Positions 36,711 through 47,250 of a stretch of 64,000 nt of DNA are shown one piece after another (position 1 is the first letter of the stretch; each line of letters starts with the position of its first letter). The stretch comes from Advenella incenata. Its GTDB lineage: Bacteria; Pseudomonadota; Gammaproteobacteria; Burkholderiales; Burkholderiaceae_B. Made by a program: the position numbers and the translations under genes. The notes below the pieces were generated by a model. The model was not told where the DNA came from. It made no database searches and saw only the letters and a program-made list of their open reading frames with translations. The stretch is taken from the NCBI RefSeq assembly GCF_004217095.1, contig NZ_SHKO01000001.1, forward strand, positions 1,972,234 to 2,036,233. The letters are read 5' to 3'.

Positions 36711-38168
36711 ATGAAACCTATTGAATCCGATCTCCAGGCAGTCGCAACGGCAAAATCCCTGCTGCTGGATCCCTGGGACCTGAACGAAAACCACATGGCC
36801 GCCGCGCTGGCCGAGATTTTTACCCATAAGGTCGATTACGCCGACCTGTACTTTCAATATACACGCAGCGAAAGCTGGAGTCTGGAAGAGGGTATCGTCA
36901 AGACCGGCAGTTTCTCCATCTCCCAGGGCGTAGGCGTGCGGGCGCTGGCGGGCGAGAAAACCGCCTTTGCCTATTCAGACAAACTCTCGCCCGAGGCCCT
37001 TATGGAGTCGGCAACGACAGTCAAGGCGATTGCGCGGCAGGGCGAAGGGCACATGAAGGTGGTCGGCAACGGCAAAAGCAAGGCGCACGATCTGTACGGC
37101 CAGGATGACCCGATTGCCGCCATGCCAGCCACTGAAAAAGTGGCGCTGCTGGGACGGGTTGAAACCATTGCCCGCGCCAAAGACCCTCATGTGATTCAGG
37201 TCATGGCCGGGCTGGGTTCGGAATATGACGTGGTGATGATTGTCGGCAGCGACGGCCGTCTGGCTGCTGATATCCGACCGCTGGTGCGACTGTCTGTCAC
37301 CGTGATCGTCGAGCGCAATGGCCGGCGTGAAATGGGGCATGGCGGTGGCGGTGGCCGTCTGGGCCTGAACTATTTCTCGGATGCGCTGCTGCATGAATAT
37401 GTAGATAAAGCGGTACACGAAGCGCTGACGAATCTGGATGCCAGGGACGCGCCGGCTGGGGAAATGACAGTTGTGCTGGGTTCCGGCTGGCCGGGTATTT
37501 TGCTGCACGAAGCCGTCGGCCACGGTCTTGAAGGTGATTTTAACCGCAAGGGCTCCAGCATTTTCTCGGATCGTATCGGTGAGCGCGTTGCCTCCAAGGG
37601 GGTTACCGTCATTGATGACGGCACGATCAAGGATCGCCGCGGCTCGCTGAATGTGGACGACGAAGGCAATCCGACACAGCGCAATGTGCTGATCGAAGAC
37701 GGTATTTTGCGTGGTTACATGCAGGATTCACTGAATGCACGCCTGATGAAGACTAAAGTCACTGGCAACGGTCGCCGTGAATCTTATGCCCATCTGCCCA
37801 TGCCTCGTATGACCAATACCTTTATGCTGGGCGGAGACCACAACCCGCAGGATATTGTTGCCTCGGTCAAGAAGGGCCTGTATGCCGTCAATTTTGGCGG
37901 TGGGCAGGTCGATATCACCAGCGGCAAATTCGTGTTTTCGGCCAGTGAAGCCTATATGATCGAAAATGGCCGCATCACCTATCCAGTCAAGGGTGCGACA
38001 CTGATCGGCAACGGCCCCGACGCCATGAACCGGGTGTCGATGATCGGCAACGATCTGTCGCTCGATTCGGGTGTGGGCACTTGCGGTAAGGAAGGTCAAA
38101 GTGTGCCGGTAGGGGTTGGCATGCCCACCATTCGCATGGACGGACTGACGGTCGGTGGAACGGCCTGA
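36711..38168 (+). CDS. tldD: Metalloprotease TldD
   Basis: A 485-residue subunit of the TldD/TldE (PmbA) protease. The zinc motif HEAVGHGLEGD (HExxxH) is in the middle, with the conserved RKGSSIFSDRIGERVAS and the C-terminal GKEGQSVPVGVGMPTIR containing a metal-ligand cysteine. The heterodimer degrades unfolded peptides and, in some bacteria, matures antibiotic peptides or antidotes. The TldE partner is not in this window. Co-directional with the lipoprotein gene before it. Confidence 0.96.
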   Translation: MKPIESDLQAVATAKSLLLDPWDLNENHMAAALAEIFTHKVDYADLYFQYTRSESWSLEEGIVKTGSFSISQGVGVRALAGEKTAFAYSDKLSPEALMESATTVKAIARQGEGHMKVVGNGKSKAHDLYGQDDPIAAMPATEKVALLGRVETIARAKDPHVIQVMAGLGSEYDVVMIVGSDGRLAADIRPLVRLSVTVIVERNGRREMGHGGGGGRLGLNYFSDALLHEYVDKAVHEALTNLDARDAPAGEMTVVLGSGWPGILLHEAVGHGLEGDFNRKGSSIFSDRIGERVASKGVTVIDDGTIKDRRGSLNVDDEGNPTQRNVLIEDGILRGYMQDSLNARLMKTKVTGNGRRESYAHLPMPRMTNTFMLGGDHNPQDIVASVKKGLYAVNFGGGQVDITSGKFVFSASEAYMIENGRITYPVKGATLIGNGPDAMNRVSMIGNDLSLDSGVGTCGKEGQSVPVGVGMPTIRMDGLTVGGTA

Positions 38169-38383
38169 GCTTTTTGATCGGCCCGACGTCCGCTTGCGGC
38201 GCCGGGCTTTGCAGGCTGCCTGGCCGAGCCAGGGCGTTGTGGAAGAACCTTGGGGTTATGTGATGATCATGGTCGGGTAAACCGGCTTTTTTCGCGATAT
38301 CCGGTTGATCCCTCCGAAAATGGCGCATTTTGTGGTCCGGCGGGTACAGTCCCGCTATATTTTCGGCCTGACGGCAGATTGAT

Positions 38384-38413
38384 GTGCCAATGAGCGAAAA
38401 CCTGTGCTAGGAT
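38384..38413 (+). promoter_or_regulatory. Candidate promoter for the aroG leader
   Basis: GTGCCA (38384-38389) and an extended -10, TGC-TAGGAT (38405-38413), are 18 bases apart. The expected start of transcription is at or within two bases of the leader ATG at 38421, which would make the leader peptide mRNA leaderless. Alternatively the AGGA inside the -10 is the ribosome site of a transcript begun further upstream. The two readings exclude each other. Confidence 0.4.
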
Positions 38414-38420
38414 TGCTCTT

Positions 38421-38477
38421 ATGAAACAAGTTAGCCACGTCTTTTTCTTTTTTTATTTTACATTTTCGACGCGATAG
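38421..38477 (+). CDS. Phenylalanine-rich leader peptide of aroG
   Basis: An 18-codon frame reading MKQVSHVFFFFYFTFSTR, with six Phe and one Tyr codon in a nine-residue stretch. This is the hallmark of a phe-type attenuation leader, similar in design to E. coli PheL, which controls pheA. It lies 55 bases upstream of a strong terminator and 170 upstream of aroG. When charged Phe-tRNA is short, a ribosome stalled on these codons should free the sequence after the stop codon. AGGA lies 8 bases before the ATG. Too short for routine gene callers. Confidence 0.82.
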   Translation: MKQVSHVFFFFYFTFSTR

Positions 38478-38543
38478 GCGGAGGAAAGGACGTTGCGTAC
38501 TTAGCGAAAGCAGAAACAAGCTACAAGACACCAAAAGGCCGCC
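38477..38543 (+). promoter_or_regulatory. Possible antiterminator pairing
   Basis: GGCGG at 38477-38481, directly after the leader stop codon, can pair with CCGCC at 38539-38543, which is the core of the terminator's left arm. A ribosome at the leader stop would cover the first partner and let the terminator form. A ribosome stalled at the early Phe codons would leave it free. The pairing is short and was judged by eye. Confidence 0.4.
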
Positions 38544-38570
38544 AGAATATCTGGTGGCCTTTTTTGTTTT
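38533..38570 (+). terminator. aroG attenuator terminator
   Basis: AAGGCCGCCAG (38535-38545) pairs with CTGGTGGCCTT (38551-38561), with one G-U pair, around a five-base loop. TTTTTTGTTTT follows. A classical intrinsic terminator in front of a gene rather than behind one, as expected for attenuation. Confidence 0.85.
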
Positions 38571-38645
38571 GGGCGATGCACTGCCTGGCTGGGCGAACTT
38601 ATAACCGATTCGATTGATTGATTAACGATATATCTGGAGTTTTCC

Positions 38646-39719
38646 GTGTCCTACAATACCGACGATTTACGTATCCGCGAAATTAAAGAGCTTAGCCCGC
38701 CGTCCCATCTGATGCGCGAATTTACCTGTTCCGCTCAGGTGTCCAGCCTGGTGCACGATACGCGCGAGGCAATCCATCGCATTTTGCATGCCAAAGATGA
38801 CCGGCTGGTTGTCATTATTGGCCCGTGCTCAATTCACGATCCGGCTGCGGCGCGCGAATATGTAAAGCGCCTGAAGGAACAGCGTGACCGCTTTGGCGAC
38901 GATCTGGAAATCGTCATGCGCGTGTATTTCGAAAAGCCCCGCACGACAGTGGGCTGGAAAGGCCTGATTAACGATCCGGATCTGGACGGCAGTTTCAATA
39001 TCAACAAGGGCGTGCGACTGGCGCGTGAATTGCTGCTGGAAGTCAATGAAAGCGGTGTGCCTGCGGGCTGCGAATTCCTGGATATGATCACTCCGCAATA
39101 TATTGCCGACCTGGTGTCCTGGGGCGCGATCGGTGCGCGTACGACAGAAAGCCAGGTGCACCGTGAACTGGCTTCGGGCCTGTCGTGCCCGGTCGGGTTC
39201 AAAAACGGGACCGACGGCAATATCAAAATTGCCATCGATGCCATCAATGCTGCGTCGCAGCCTCATCATTTTCTGTCGGTAACCAAGGGCGGCCATTCGG
39301 CAATCGTCTCTACCGTTGGTAATGACGATTGTCATGTCATTCTGCGCGGCGGCAAGGCGCCCAATTATGACGCCGAAAACATCAACCTGATGTCCGAGCA
39401 ATTGTCCAAGGCGGGTCTGGCCAGCCGTATCATGATCGATGCCAGCCATGCCAACAGCAACAAGAAATATGAGAATCAGCCGCAGGTGATCGACGATGTG
39501 GCCCAGCAGATCGAAACCGGCGACCACCGCATTTTCGGTGTCATGGTCGAGAGCCACCTGGTTGCTGGTCGTCAGGATCTCAAAGAAGGTGTCGAACTCA
39601 CTTACGGGCAGAGTATTACGGACGGCTGCATCGGCTGGGACGCATCGGTCCAGGTGCTGGAGCGTCTGGCCCAGGCAGTGCGTACGCGCCGTGAGCAGAA
39701 AACAGATATCAACACCTGA
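38646..39719 (+). CDS. aroG: 3-Deoxy-7-phosphoheptulonate synthase (type I)
   Basis: A 357-residue DAHP synthase that joins PEP and erythrose 4-phosphate in the first step of aromatic amino acid synthesis. The AroFGH family pattern is clear: VIIGPCSIHDPAAA, MRVYFEKPRTTVGWKGLINDP, DMITPQYIADLVSWGAIGARTTESQ, SGLSCPVGFKNGTDG and DASHANSNKK. The GTG start has GGAG 7 bases upstream. The Phe-rich leader points to the Phe-regulated isoenzyme, so I use aroG; aroF or aroH cannot be fully excluded. A hairpin follows at 39780-39802. Confidence 0.93.
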   Translation: MSYNTDDLRIREIKELSPPSHLMREFTCSAQVSSLVHDTREAIHRILHAKDDRLVVIIGPCSIHDPAAAREYVKRLKEQRDRFGDDLEIVMRVYFEKPRTTVGWKGLINDPDLDGSFNINKGVRLARELLLEVNESGVPAGCEFLDMITPQYIADLVSWGAIGARTTESQVHRELASGLSCPVGFKNGTDGNIKIAIDAINAASQPHHFLSVTKGGHSAIVSTVGNDDCHVILRGGKAPNYDAENINLMSEQLSKAGLASRIMIDASHANSNKKYENQPQVIDDVAQQIETGDHRIFGVMVESHLVAGRQDLKEGVELTYGQSITDGCIGWDASVQVLERLAQAVRTRREQKTDINT

Positions 39720-39779
39720 GTTTTGCATGCTGGATGCAGCGGCAACAGCACCAACTGACGCTTCGCTGCCGCTATCTGT

Positions 39780-39802
39780 TTCGGGGCATTATATGCCCCG
39801 AA
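39780..39802 (+). terminator. Hairpin downstream of aroG
   Basis: TTCGGGGCAT and ATGCCCCGAA are perfectly complementary over 10 bases with a three-base loop. Only a weak T-containing tail follows (GTCATTTC), so it may be an inefficient or processing-type terminator. Confidence 0.5.
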
Positions 39803-39916
39803 GTCATTTCGCTTTGCCGCGGGAGTGAACAATCATTAGGGTTAATCACGTTTTGGTTCGTGGCCGGGCAGGGTATACTTTGACGTTTATACCAGTTGTC
39901 ATAAAAAAGGGTTGTC

Positions 39917-41422
39917 ATGGATGTGAGTGCGCAGCTGCGACATGCGCCGCAGGACGCTGAAAGCGGACCGGATTTTTCTGAATTGATCGCTCAATTGCAT
40001 CGCGGTTTGCCGGCGCATTGTGTGCTATCCCGTGTTGAAGAAAAAAAACCGTTTGAATGTGATGGGCTGACGCTTTTCAAGGAAATGCCAGGCGTGGTTG
40101 TGCTTCCGGAAAACGAGGAGCAAATCATTCACGTTCTGAAAACCTGTAAAAAAATGGGGGTGCCTGTGGTGCCGCGTGGCGCAGGTACAGGCCTGTCGGG
40201 CGGCGCGACGCCGCATTCGCAGGGTGTGTTGCTGGGCGTATCCAAACTCAACAAAATCAGACATATCGACGCGCAGGCAGCGACCGCTATCGTTGAACCA
40301 GGCGTGCGCAATCTGGCGGTGTCCGAGGCGGCTGCAGCATATGGTCTGTATTATGCGCCTGACCCATCCAGTCAGATTGCCTGTTCAATCGGCGGCAATA
40401 TTGCCGAGAATGCGGGTGGTGTGCATTGCCTTAAATATGGACTGACGGTTCATAATGTCATCCGCCTGCGGATTGTGACGATTGATGGCGACATTGTCGA
40501 ATTGGGCGCTGACGCACCCGACGCACCGGGTCTGAATCTGCTGCCGGTCTTCATCGGTTCGGAAGGCATGCTGGGCATTGTGACCGAAGTCAAGGTCAAA
40601 CTCATTCCCAAGCCGCAACTGGCTCGCGTCATCATGGCAAGCTTCGCTTCTGTTGAGGCGGCGGGCGAGGCGGTCAAGAATATTATCGGATCGGGCATCA
40701 TTCCTGCCGGTCTTGAAATGATGGACAAGCGCGCAACCCGCATGGTCGAGCCCTTTGTGAATGCCGGTTATGACCTGGATGCCGAGGCGATTCTGCTGTG
40801 TGAATCGGACGGCACCGAGGCCGAGGTTGAAGACGAAATCGTACGCATGGAAAAAGTATTTTCCGATTGCGGTGCAACGCGTTTGCAAACGTCCAGTTCC
40901 GAAGAGGAACGCTTGCGTTTCTGGGCCGGCCGCAAGAATGCATTTCCTGCCGCCGGCCGCATATCACCTGATTATTACTGCATGGACGGCACGATTCCCA
41001 AAAGCCAGTTGGCCTATGTGCTCAATGAAATGGTGAAGATGGAAGCGAAGTATCAATTGGGTTGCGCCAATGTGTTCCATGCGGGCGATGGCAATTTGCA
41101 TCCACTGATTTTGTTCGATGCGAACGATCCGGACTCAGTGCGACGCGCTGAAGATTTCGGCGCCGATATCCTGGAGCTGTGCATCAAGGTGGGCGGTACG
41201 GTTACCGGTGAGCATGGCGTGGGTCTGGAGAAAATCAACCAGATGTGTTCGCAGTTTACTCGCGAAGAACTCGATGCCTTCACCGCGCTGAAAAAAGCGT
41301 TCGACCCCGATATGTTGCTCAATCCGACCAAGCAGATTCCGACACTGAATCGTTGCGCCGAATATGGTCGCATGCATGTGCACGGCGGTCAGATCGCTTT
41401 TCCCGATATCGAACGTTTCTAA
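39917..41422 (+). CDS. glcD: Glycolate oxidase subunit GlcD (FAD-linked)
   Basis: A 501-residue FAD-binding subunit oxidising glycolate (or D-lactate) to glyoxylate. FAD contacts are in VPVVPRGAGTGLSGGATPH and DPSSQIACSIGGNIAENAGG, then GLTVHNV and VGTEG-like GSEGMLGIVTEVKVKL. The C-terminal domain has NVFHAGDGNLHPLILFD and GGTVTGEHGVGLEK. First gene of glcDEF; glcE starts 7 bases after the stop. No glcC regulator or glcG is adjacent. Confidence 0.95.
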   Translation: MDVSAQLRHAPQDAESGPDFSELIAQLHRGLPAHCVLSRVEEKKPFECDGLTLFKEMPGVVVLPENEEQIIHVLKTCKKMGVPVVPRGAGTGLSGGATPHSQGVLLGVSKLNKIRHIDAQAATAIVEPGVRNLAVSEAAAAYGLYYAPDPSSQIACSIGGNIAENAGGVHCLKYGLTVHNVIRLRIVTIDGDIVELGADAPDAPGLNLLPVFIGSEGMLGIVTEVKVKLIPKPQLARVIMASFASVEAAGEAVKNIIGSGIIPAGLEMMDKRATRMVEPFVNAGYDLDAEAILLCESDGTEAEVEDEIVRMEKVFSDCGATRLQTSSSEEERLRFWAGRKNAFPAAGRISPDYYCMDGTIPKSQLAYVLNEMVKMEAKYQLGCANVFHAGDGNLHPLILFDANDPDSVRRAEDFGADILELCIKVGGTVTGEHGVGLEKINQMCSQFTREELDAFTALKKAFDPDMLLNPTKQIPTLNRCAEYGRMHVHGGQIAFPDIERF

Positions 41423-41429
41423 ACATCTT

Positions 41430-42527
41430 ATGAAATTCATTAAAGAAGATCTGGCAGAACAGGTTGCAGCCGCTGTGGCAGGCCGCAAGCAGATTGTCAT
41501 TCGCGGTGGCGGCACCAAAAGCTTCTACGGCAACGCGATTGCCGAAACCGAACAATTGGTGGAACTGGACGTGACACCGTACACCGGGATCAGCAGTTAT
41601 GAACCGTCAGAGCTGGTCATGACTGCCCGTTGCGGTACGCCGCTGCGCGACATCGAAGCGGCACTGGATCAGGAGAATCAACGCCTGGCATGGGAGCCGC
41701 CGCATTTTGGCCAGCAGGCAACCATTGGCGGGGCCATTGCCACAGGGCTGGCCGGTCCTGGACGCATGGCTGCCGGCGGAGCCAGTGACTTTGTGCTGGG
41801 CACCGTGTTGCTCAATGCAGAAGGGCAGCAATTGCATTTTGGCGGCACGGTGATGAAGAATGTGGCCGGCTACGATATGTCGCGGCTGCTCACCGGATCC
41901 ATGGGCGTGTTCGGCCCTATTCTGGAAGTCTCGTTCAAGGTGCTGCCCAAGCCGATTTGCGAAGTCACACTGCAGCGGCAATGTACCCTGAAGGAAGCGT
42001 TCGAATGCTTCCGCCAGTGGCAGGCCAAGGCGCTGGGTATCAGTGCCTCGGCCTGGATCCCGGAGGGCGATACACAGCAAGGCGTGCTCTATCTGCGCGT
42101 ATCCGGTGCGCAGCCTGCTGTCAAACAGGCATGCGGCGTCCTGGGCGGCGAGCGGGTAGATGAGCAGACGGCTAAAGATTTATGGCTGTCGCTCAGAGAG
42201 CATACTCATCCGTTTTTTGGTGATACTGTCTGGCGCGTATCGGTGCCGCCTTTGGCCGACACGGTGAACGAATCGGTGCCGCTACTGGAGTGGGGCGGCG
42301 CGCAGCGCTGGCTGCGACAGGTCAGCGATGTGACCAACATTCGTCACGCCGCTGCGCAACGCGGTGGTCATGCGACATTGTTTCGCGCCGGCGCAGGTGT
42401 CAGTCAGCCCGTCGATGGTGTGTTCCAGCCGCTCAGCAGCGGGATTGCCGCCATTACCCGCCGTCTCAAGAGCAATCTTGACCCGTTGGGCACATTTTAC
42501 TCAGGCCGGTTACTCAGGAATATCTAA
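41430..42527 (+). CDS. glcE: Glycolate oxidase subunit GlcE (FAD-binding)
   Basis: A 365-residue second FAD-binding subunit. It starts MKFIKEDLAEQVAAAVAGRK, has the shortened FAD motif IVIRGGGTKSFYG, then PPHFGQQATIGGAIATGLAGPGR and the KNVAGYDMSRLLTGSMG stretch typical of GlcE. The start is set by family alignment; a longer frame runs back into glcD. glcF begins 6 bases after the stop. Confidence 0.94.
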   Translation: MKFIKEDLAEQVAAAVAGRKQIVIRGGGTKSFYGNAIAETEQLVELDVTPYTGISSYEPSELVMTARCGTPLRDIEAALDQENQRLAWEPPHFGQQATIGGAIATGLAGPGRMAAGGASDFVLGTVLLNAEGQQLHFGGTVMKNVAGYDMSRLLTGSMGVFGPILEVSFKVLPKPICEVTLQRQCTLKEAFECFRQWQAKALGISASAWIPEGDTQQGVLYLRVSGAQPAVKQACGVLGGERVDEQTAKDLWLSLREHTHPFFGDTVWRVSVPPLADTVNESVPLLEWGGAQRWLRQVSDVTNIRHAAAQRGGHATLFRAGAGVSQPVDGVFQPLSSGIAAITRRLKSNLDPLGTFYSGRLLRNI

Positions 42528-42533
42528 CGTATC

Positions 42534-43760
42534 ATGCAGACCAATCTTGCCGACTGGGCAAAAAACAGCAGCTATGGCGAAGAAGTGGATGCAATCTTGC
42601 GCAAATGCGTGCATTGCGGCTTCTGTTCTGCCACCTGTCCCAGCTATCAGATACTTGGCGATGAGCGCGACAGTCCGCGTGGGCGCATTTACCTGATCAA
42701 GGAAATCGTCGAAGGCAAGGAGCCCACCAGCATTACCCAGAAGCACCTGGACCAGTGCCTTACTTGCCACAACTGCGAAACCACTTGTCCGTCGGGTGTG
42801 CAGTACGGCCATCTGGTTGATATCGGCCGCGAACTGGTCGCAGAACGCGTTACCCGTACGCCGACCGACCGTTTTCGGCGCACCCTGCTGGCGGCCGGGC
42901 TGAACTCCCAAGCCTTTGCACCTGCGGTGAAACTGGGCCGCATGTTGCGCTCCTTCATGCCGGCCACACTGGCGGCCAAGCTGCCGGAGGCCCGCCCGGC
43001 CGGGGCGCTGCCGGTCGGCCGCCACCAACGGCAGGTGCTGGTGCCGCTGGGGTGTGTTCAGCCTGCGCTGATGCCTTCGATTGATGCGGCGACCATAAGG
43101 GTGCTGGATGCCGCGGGAATTTCATCTGTGGATGTCAGTCGCAATACATGTTGCGGCGCCGTCAATTTTCACCTGGATAAAGTAAACAGCAGCATCGCCC
43201 AGATGAAAAGCAATATCGACGCCTGGGTGCCGTTGCTGGAGTCTGGCCAGGTAGAGGCCGTCATCATGAACGCGTCCGGTTGCGGTGCGTTCGTCAAAGA
43301 GTATCCATTTTATCTTCGTAACGAACCGGGGTATGTGGAAAAAGCGCGCTACCTGGTTCAGCATGTAAAGGATATTGCCGAAGTGATTGCGCCCGAAGCG
43401 GCGACACTGAAGGCCAAATTCAAAAAACCGCTACCGGCCTCAGCCGCATTTCATCCACCCTGTACGCTTCAACACTGGCAGGGACTGCGCCCACTGACCG
43501 AGTCGTTACTGGCAGATCTGGGATTTGACCTCAAGGCCTTTGGCGAGGCCAATCTGTGTTGCGGTTCTGCAGGGACGTATTCGGTGCTTCAGCCGGAAAT
43601 TGCTACTGGCCTGCGCGATCGCAAGCTGGAAGCCATCGGCAAGACCTCGCCTGAAGTCATCATTACCTCCAATATGGGCTGTATGTCCCATTTGCAAACC
43701 GGAACGCAGACACCGGTACGCCATTGGGTCGAAGTGGTTGATGCTGCCTTAAGTGCTTAG
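42534..43760 (+). CDS. glcF: Glycolate oxidase iron-sulfur subunit GlcF
   Basis: A 408-residue subunit passing electrons from GlcD/E to the quinone pool. Two 4Fe-4S motifs are near the N-terminus: CVHCGFCSATCPSYQ and CLTCHNCETTCPSGV. Two CCG domains follow (SRNTCCGAVNFH and EANLCCGSAGTYS), as in heterodisulfide-reductase-type proteins. Completes the glcDEF operon. Confidence 0.96.
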   Translation: MQTNLADWAKNSSYGEEVDAILRKCVHCGFCSATCPSYQILGDERDSPRGRIYLIKEIVEGKEPTSITQKHLDQCLTCHNCETTCPSGVQYGHLVDIGRELVAERVTRTPTDRFRRTLLAAGLNSQAFAPAVKLGRMLRSFMPATLAAKLPEARPAGALPVGRHQRQVLVPLGCVQPALMPSIDAATIRVLDAAGISSVDVSRNTCCGAVNFHLDKVNSSIAQMKSNIDAWVPLLESGQVEAVIMNASGCGAFVKEYPFYLRNEPGYVEKARYLVQHVKDIAEVIAPEAATLKAKFKKPLPASAAFHPPCTLQHWQGLRPLTESLLADLGFDLKAFGEANLCCGSAGTYSVLQPEIATGLRDRKLEAIGKTSPEVIITSNMGCMSHLQTGTQTPVRHWVEVVDAALSA

Positions 43761-43809
43761 AAGACGCTGATTTCCCCGTTTGGGCAGCCAGGACGGTAAA
43801 ATATCGTCC

Positions 43810-44928
43810 ATGACTGAACAAACCTCTGTAAAACCTCGTGTAGTGGTGGGCATGTCCGGCGGCGTAGATTCGTCGGTCAGCGCCTGGCTGCTCAAAGAGC
43901 AGGGTTATGAAGTCATCGGGCTTTTCATGAAAAACTGGGAAGATGACGATGATTCTGAATACTGCTCAACCCGTCAGGACTGGCTCGATGCGGCCAGCGT
44001 TGCCGATCTGGTCGGCGTGGACATCGAAGCGGTCAATTTTTCCGCCGACTATAAGGATCGCGTATTTTCGGAGTTCCTGCGGGAATATTCGGCCGGACGC
44101 ACGCCCAATCCCGATGTCCTGTGCAATGCCGAGATCAAGTTCAAGGCGTTTTTGGACCACGCATTAACCCTGGGAGCCGATTACATCGCGACCGGGCATT
44201 ATGCTCGCGTGCGGGCGGTGCAACGGGATGGCGCCACTGAATATGAACTGCTCAAGGGGCTGGACGCCAGCAAGGACCAGAGCTATTTCCTGCACCGGCT
44301 TAATCAGGCGCAATTGTCCAAGGCCTTGTTTCCCCTGGGTGAAATAGACAAAACCGAAGTGCGTCAGATGGCCCATAAGCTGGGACTGCCCAATGCGGCG
44401 AAAAAGGATTCCACAGGTATTTGCTTTATCGGCGAGCGCCCCTTTCGGGAATTTCTGAATCGTTATCTGCCTACCAATCCCGGCCCGATTCTTACTGATG
44501 ATGGGCAGCAGGTAGGGCAGCATCACGGGCTTGCCTTCTACACCCTGGGCCAGCGCAAGGGATTGGGCATAGGCGGCATTAAGGGCCGTCAAAATGACGA
44601 CGGCATCGCCGACGCCTGGTATGTGGCCCGCAAGGATTTGCAAAACAATACCCTGTATGTGGTGTCGGGTCATGATCATCCGTGGCTGCTGCAGCACGAG
44701 GTGCGTGCCGACGATGTCAGCTGGGTGGCCGGACATGCGCCTGTGGCAGGACTGTACGGGGCCAAGACACGTTATCGGCAGGCAGACGCGCCGTGCGAAT
44801 TGCTCCCGGGCAGCGATCCGGGCCTATTACATTTGAAATTTTCCCAGGCGCAATGGGCTGTTACACCCGGTCAGTCCAGCGTTTTATACGACGGCGATAT
44901 TTGCCTGGGTGGCGGCATTATTGCCTGA
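43810..44928 (+). CDS. mnmA: tRNA-specific 2-thiouridylase MnmA
   Basis: A 372-residue enzyme that thiolates U34 of Lys, Glu and Gln tRNAs. The PP-loop [18 protein letters not shown] binds ATP. The catalytic cysteines are in [14 protein letters not shown] and [13 protein letters not shown], with KDQSYFL between them. The ATG at 43810 fits the family; an upstream TTG frame does not. The 5-bp inverted repeat GGACG/CGTCC just before the ATG may lower ribosome access. It lies 49 bases after glcF and may be read through from it. Confidence 0.95.
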   Translation: MTEQTSVKPRVVVGMSGGVDSSVSAWLLKEQGYEVIGLFMKNWEDDDDSEYCSTRQDWLDAASVADLVGVDIEAVNFSADYKDRVFSEFLREYSAGRTPNPDVLCNAEIKFKAFLDHALTLGADYIATGHYARVRAVQRDGATEYELLKGLDASKDQSYFLHRLNQAQLSKALFPLGEIDKTEVRQMAHKLGLPNAAKKDSTGICFIGERPFREFLNRYLPTNPGPILTDDGQQVGQHHGLAFYTLGQRKGLGIGGIKGRQNDDGIADAWYVARKDLQNNTLYVVSGHDHPWLLQHEVRADDVSWVAGHAPVAGLYGAKTRYRQADAPCELLPGSDPGLLHLKFSQAQWAVTPGQSSVLYDGDICLGGGIIA

Positions 44929-44964
44929 AGTTCGTCCGGCAGGGCAACGACCGTCTGCCGGTAA

Positions 44965-46368
<1,404 letters not shown>

Positions 46369-46491
46369 ACACCACATCAGATGGCTACATCAGTGAGCTG
46401 TTACTGAACCGATACTGGTTCCGGTCTGGCGAGGCATGATGTGACGTGACAGCTGGATGACAGGCCGGACATCCGTATCAGGCGGGCCAGC

Positions 46492-46533
46492 AAGGGGCAG
46501 TCGACAGAATGTTCGACTGCCCCTTGTGCTTTT
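46492..46533 (+). terminator. Intrinsic terminator after purB
   Basis: AAGGGGCAGTCGA (46492-46504) is perfectly complementary to TCGACTGCCCCTT (46513-46525) with an eight-base loop. GTGCTTTTT follows. The stem is long and the T run is slightly displaced. Confidence 0.65.
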
Positions 46534-46599
46534 TGGCGATGGCAAGCAATGACGCATTTGCGCTATCATAGGCGAGTCATTTATCCGGGAGTCAATGTA

Positions 46600-47046
46600 A
46601 TGAAAACATCGGTTATAGTTGCTGCTACCTGTTTGACCTTGCTGTCCCTGACAGCAAATGCTCAGTTTCTCAAAACCAAGGAAGCGCAGGATTATCGTCA
46701 TCACGGCATGGAATTTATTGGAGATAATTTCAAGCGCATGGGCCATATGGTCAAGGGCGAGCAGCCTTACGACAAGGAAGCGTTCATCAAATATGCGAAT
46801 CTGCTCAAGACGCTTGCGCCGTTGCCTTTTGAAGCTTTCTACAAAGGCACCGAGGGCGGGGATGCAAAAGATGAGGTGTTTTCAGACCCTGAGGGCTTTA
46901 ACAAGGCCAAAGATAAAATGCTGGTTGCGGTAGATCGGCTTGCCGCCGAAGCGCCATCTGGCGATATGAAAAAAATCAAGGTGGCGTTCGGCGGAGTTGG
47001 CCAAAGCTGCAAGGCCTGTCATGACAATTACCGCAAGGACGATTAA
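46600..47046 (+). CDS. Cytochrome c' (periplasmic)
   Basis: A 148-residue protein with a cleavable signal peptide (MKTSVIVAATCLTLLSLTAN, then AQ) and one heme-binding motif CKACH at residues 137-141, close to the C-terminus as in the four-helix cytochrome c' family. The proteins bind NO and may protect against it. The start at 46600 is set by the signal peptide and GGGAG upstream. Convergent with a cytochrome b561 gene about 200 bases on; the two hemoproteins often neighbour each other. Confidence 0.92.
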   Translation: MKTSVIVAATCLTLLSLTANAQFLKTKEAQDYRHHGMEFIGDNFKRMGHMVKGEQPYDKEAFIKYANLLKTLAPLPFEAFYKGTEGGDAKDEVFSDPEGFNKAKDKMLVAVDRLAAEAPSGDMKKIKVAFGGVGQSCKACHDNYRKDD

Positions 47047-47250
47047 AGTGTCAAACGGTTGTGCCGGCCCGCTGGCGATTCCGGCTGCCGGCACACTGCC
47101 GATAGTATATTGTTGCGCTAAAGGAACACCCATCCGGCAGACGGATCACATTGGGCGTAAACGGATATTCCAGATGTAAAGGAACGTCACAGACAGCCTG
47201 ACTGGCGCCGTCAACGGTTCACGCTGGCAGTGATGCGTGATCTGGCCAGT

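Larger units (their letters stand above)
38169..38645 (+). other. Leader region between tldD and aroG
   Basis: About 480 bases. The first part holds a weak GC hairpin after tldD (GCCCG...CGGGC near 38181-38209). From 38405 on it carries a promoter candidate, a Phe-rich leader peptide, a possible antiterminator strand and a strong terminator ahead of aroG, listed separately. Confidence 0.75.

Noticed and set aside
38829-39728. A 299-codon frame opposite aroG
   Set aside because: Antisense shadow of a conserved enzyme gene, with no ribosome site or recognisable domain.
47149-47165. Sequence similar to the arm of the 14284-14333 inverted repeat (CATTGGGCGTAAACGGA)
   Set aside because: It differs at several positions and has no matching second arm nearby, so it is probably chance.
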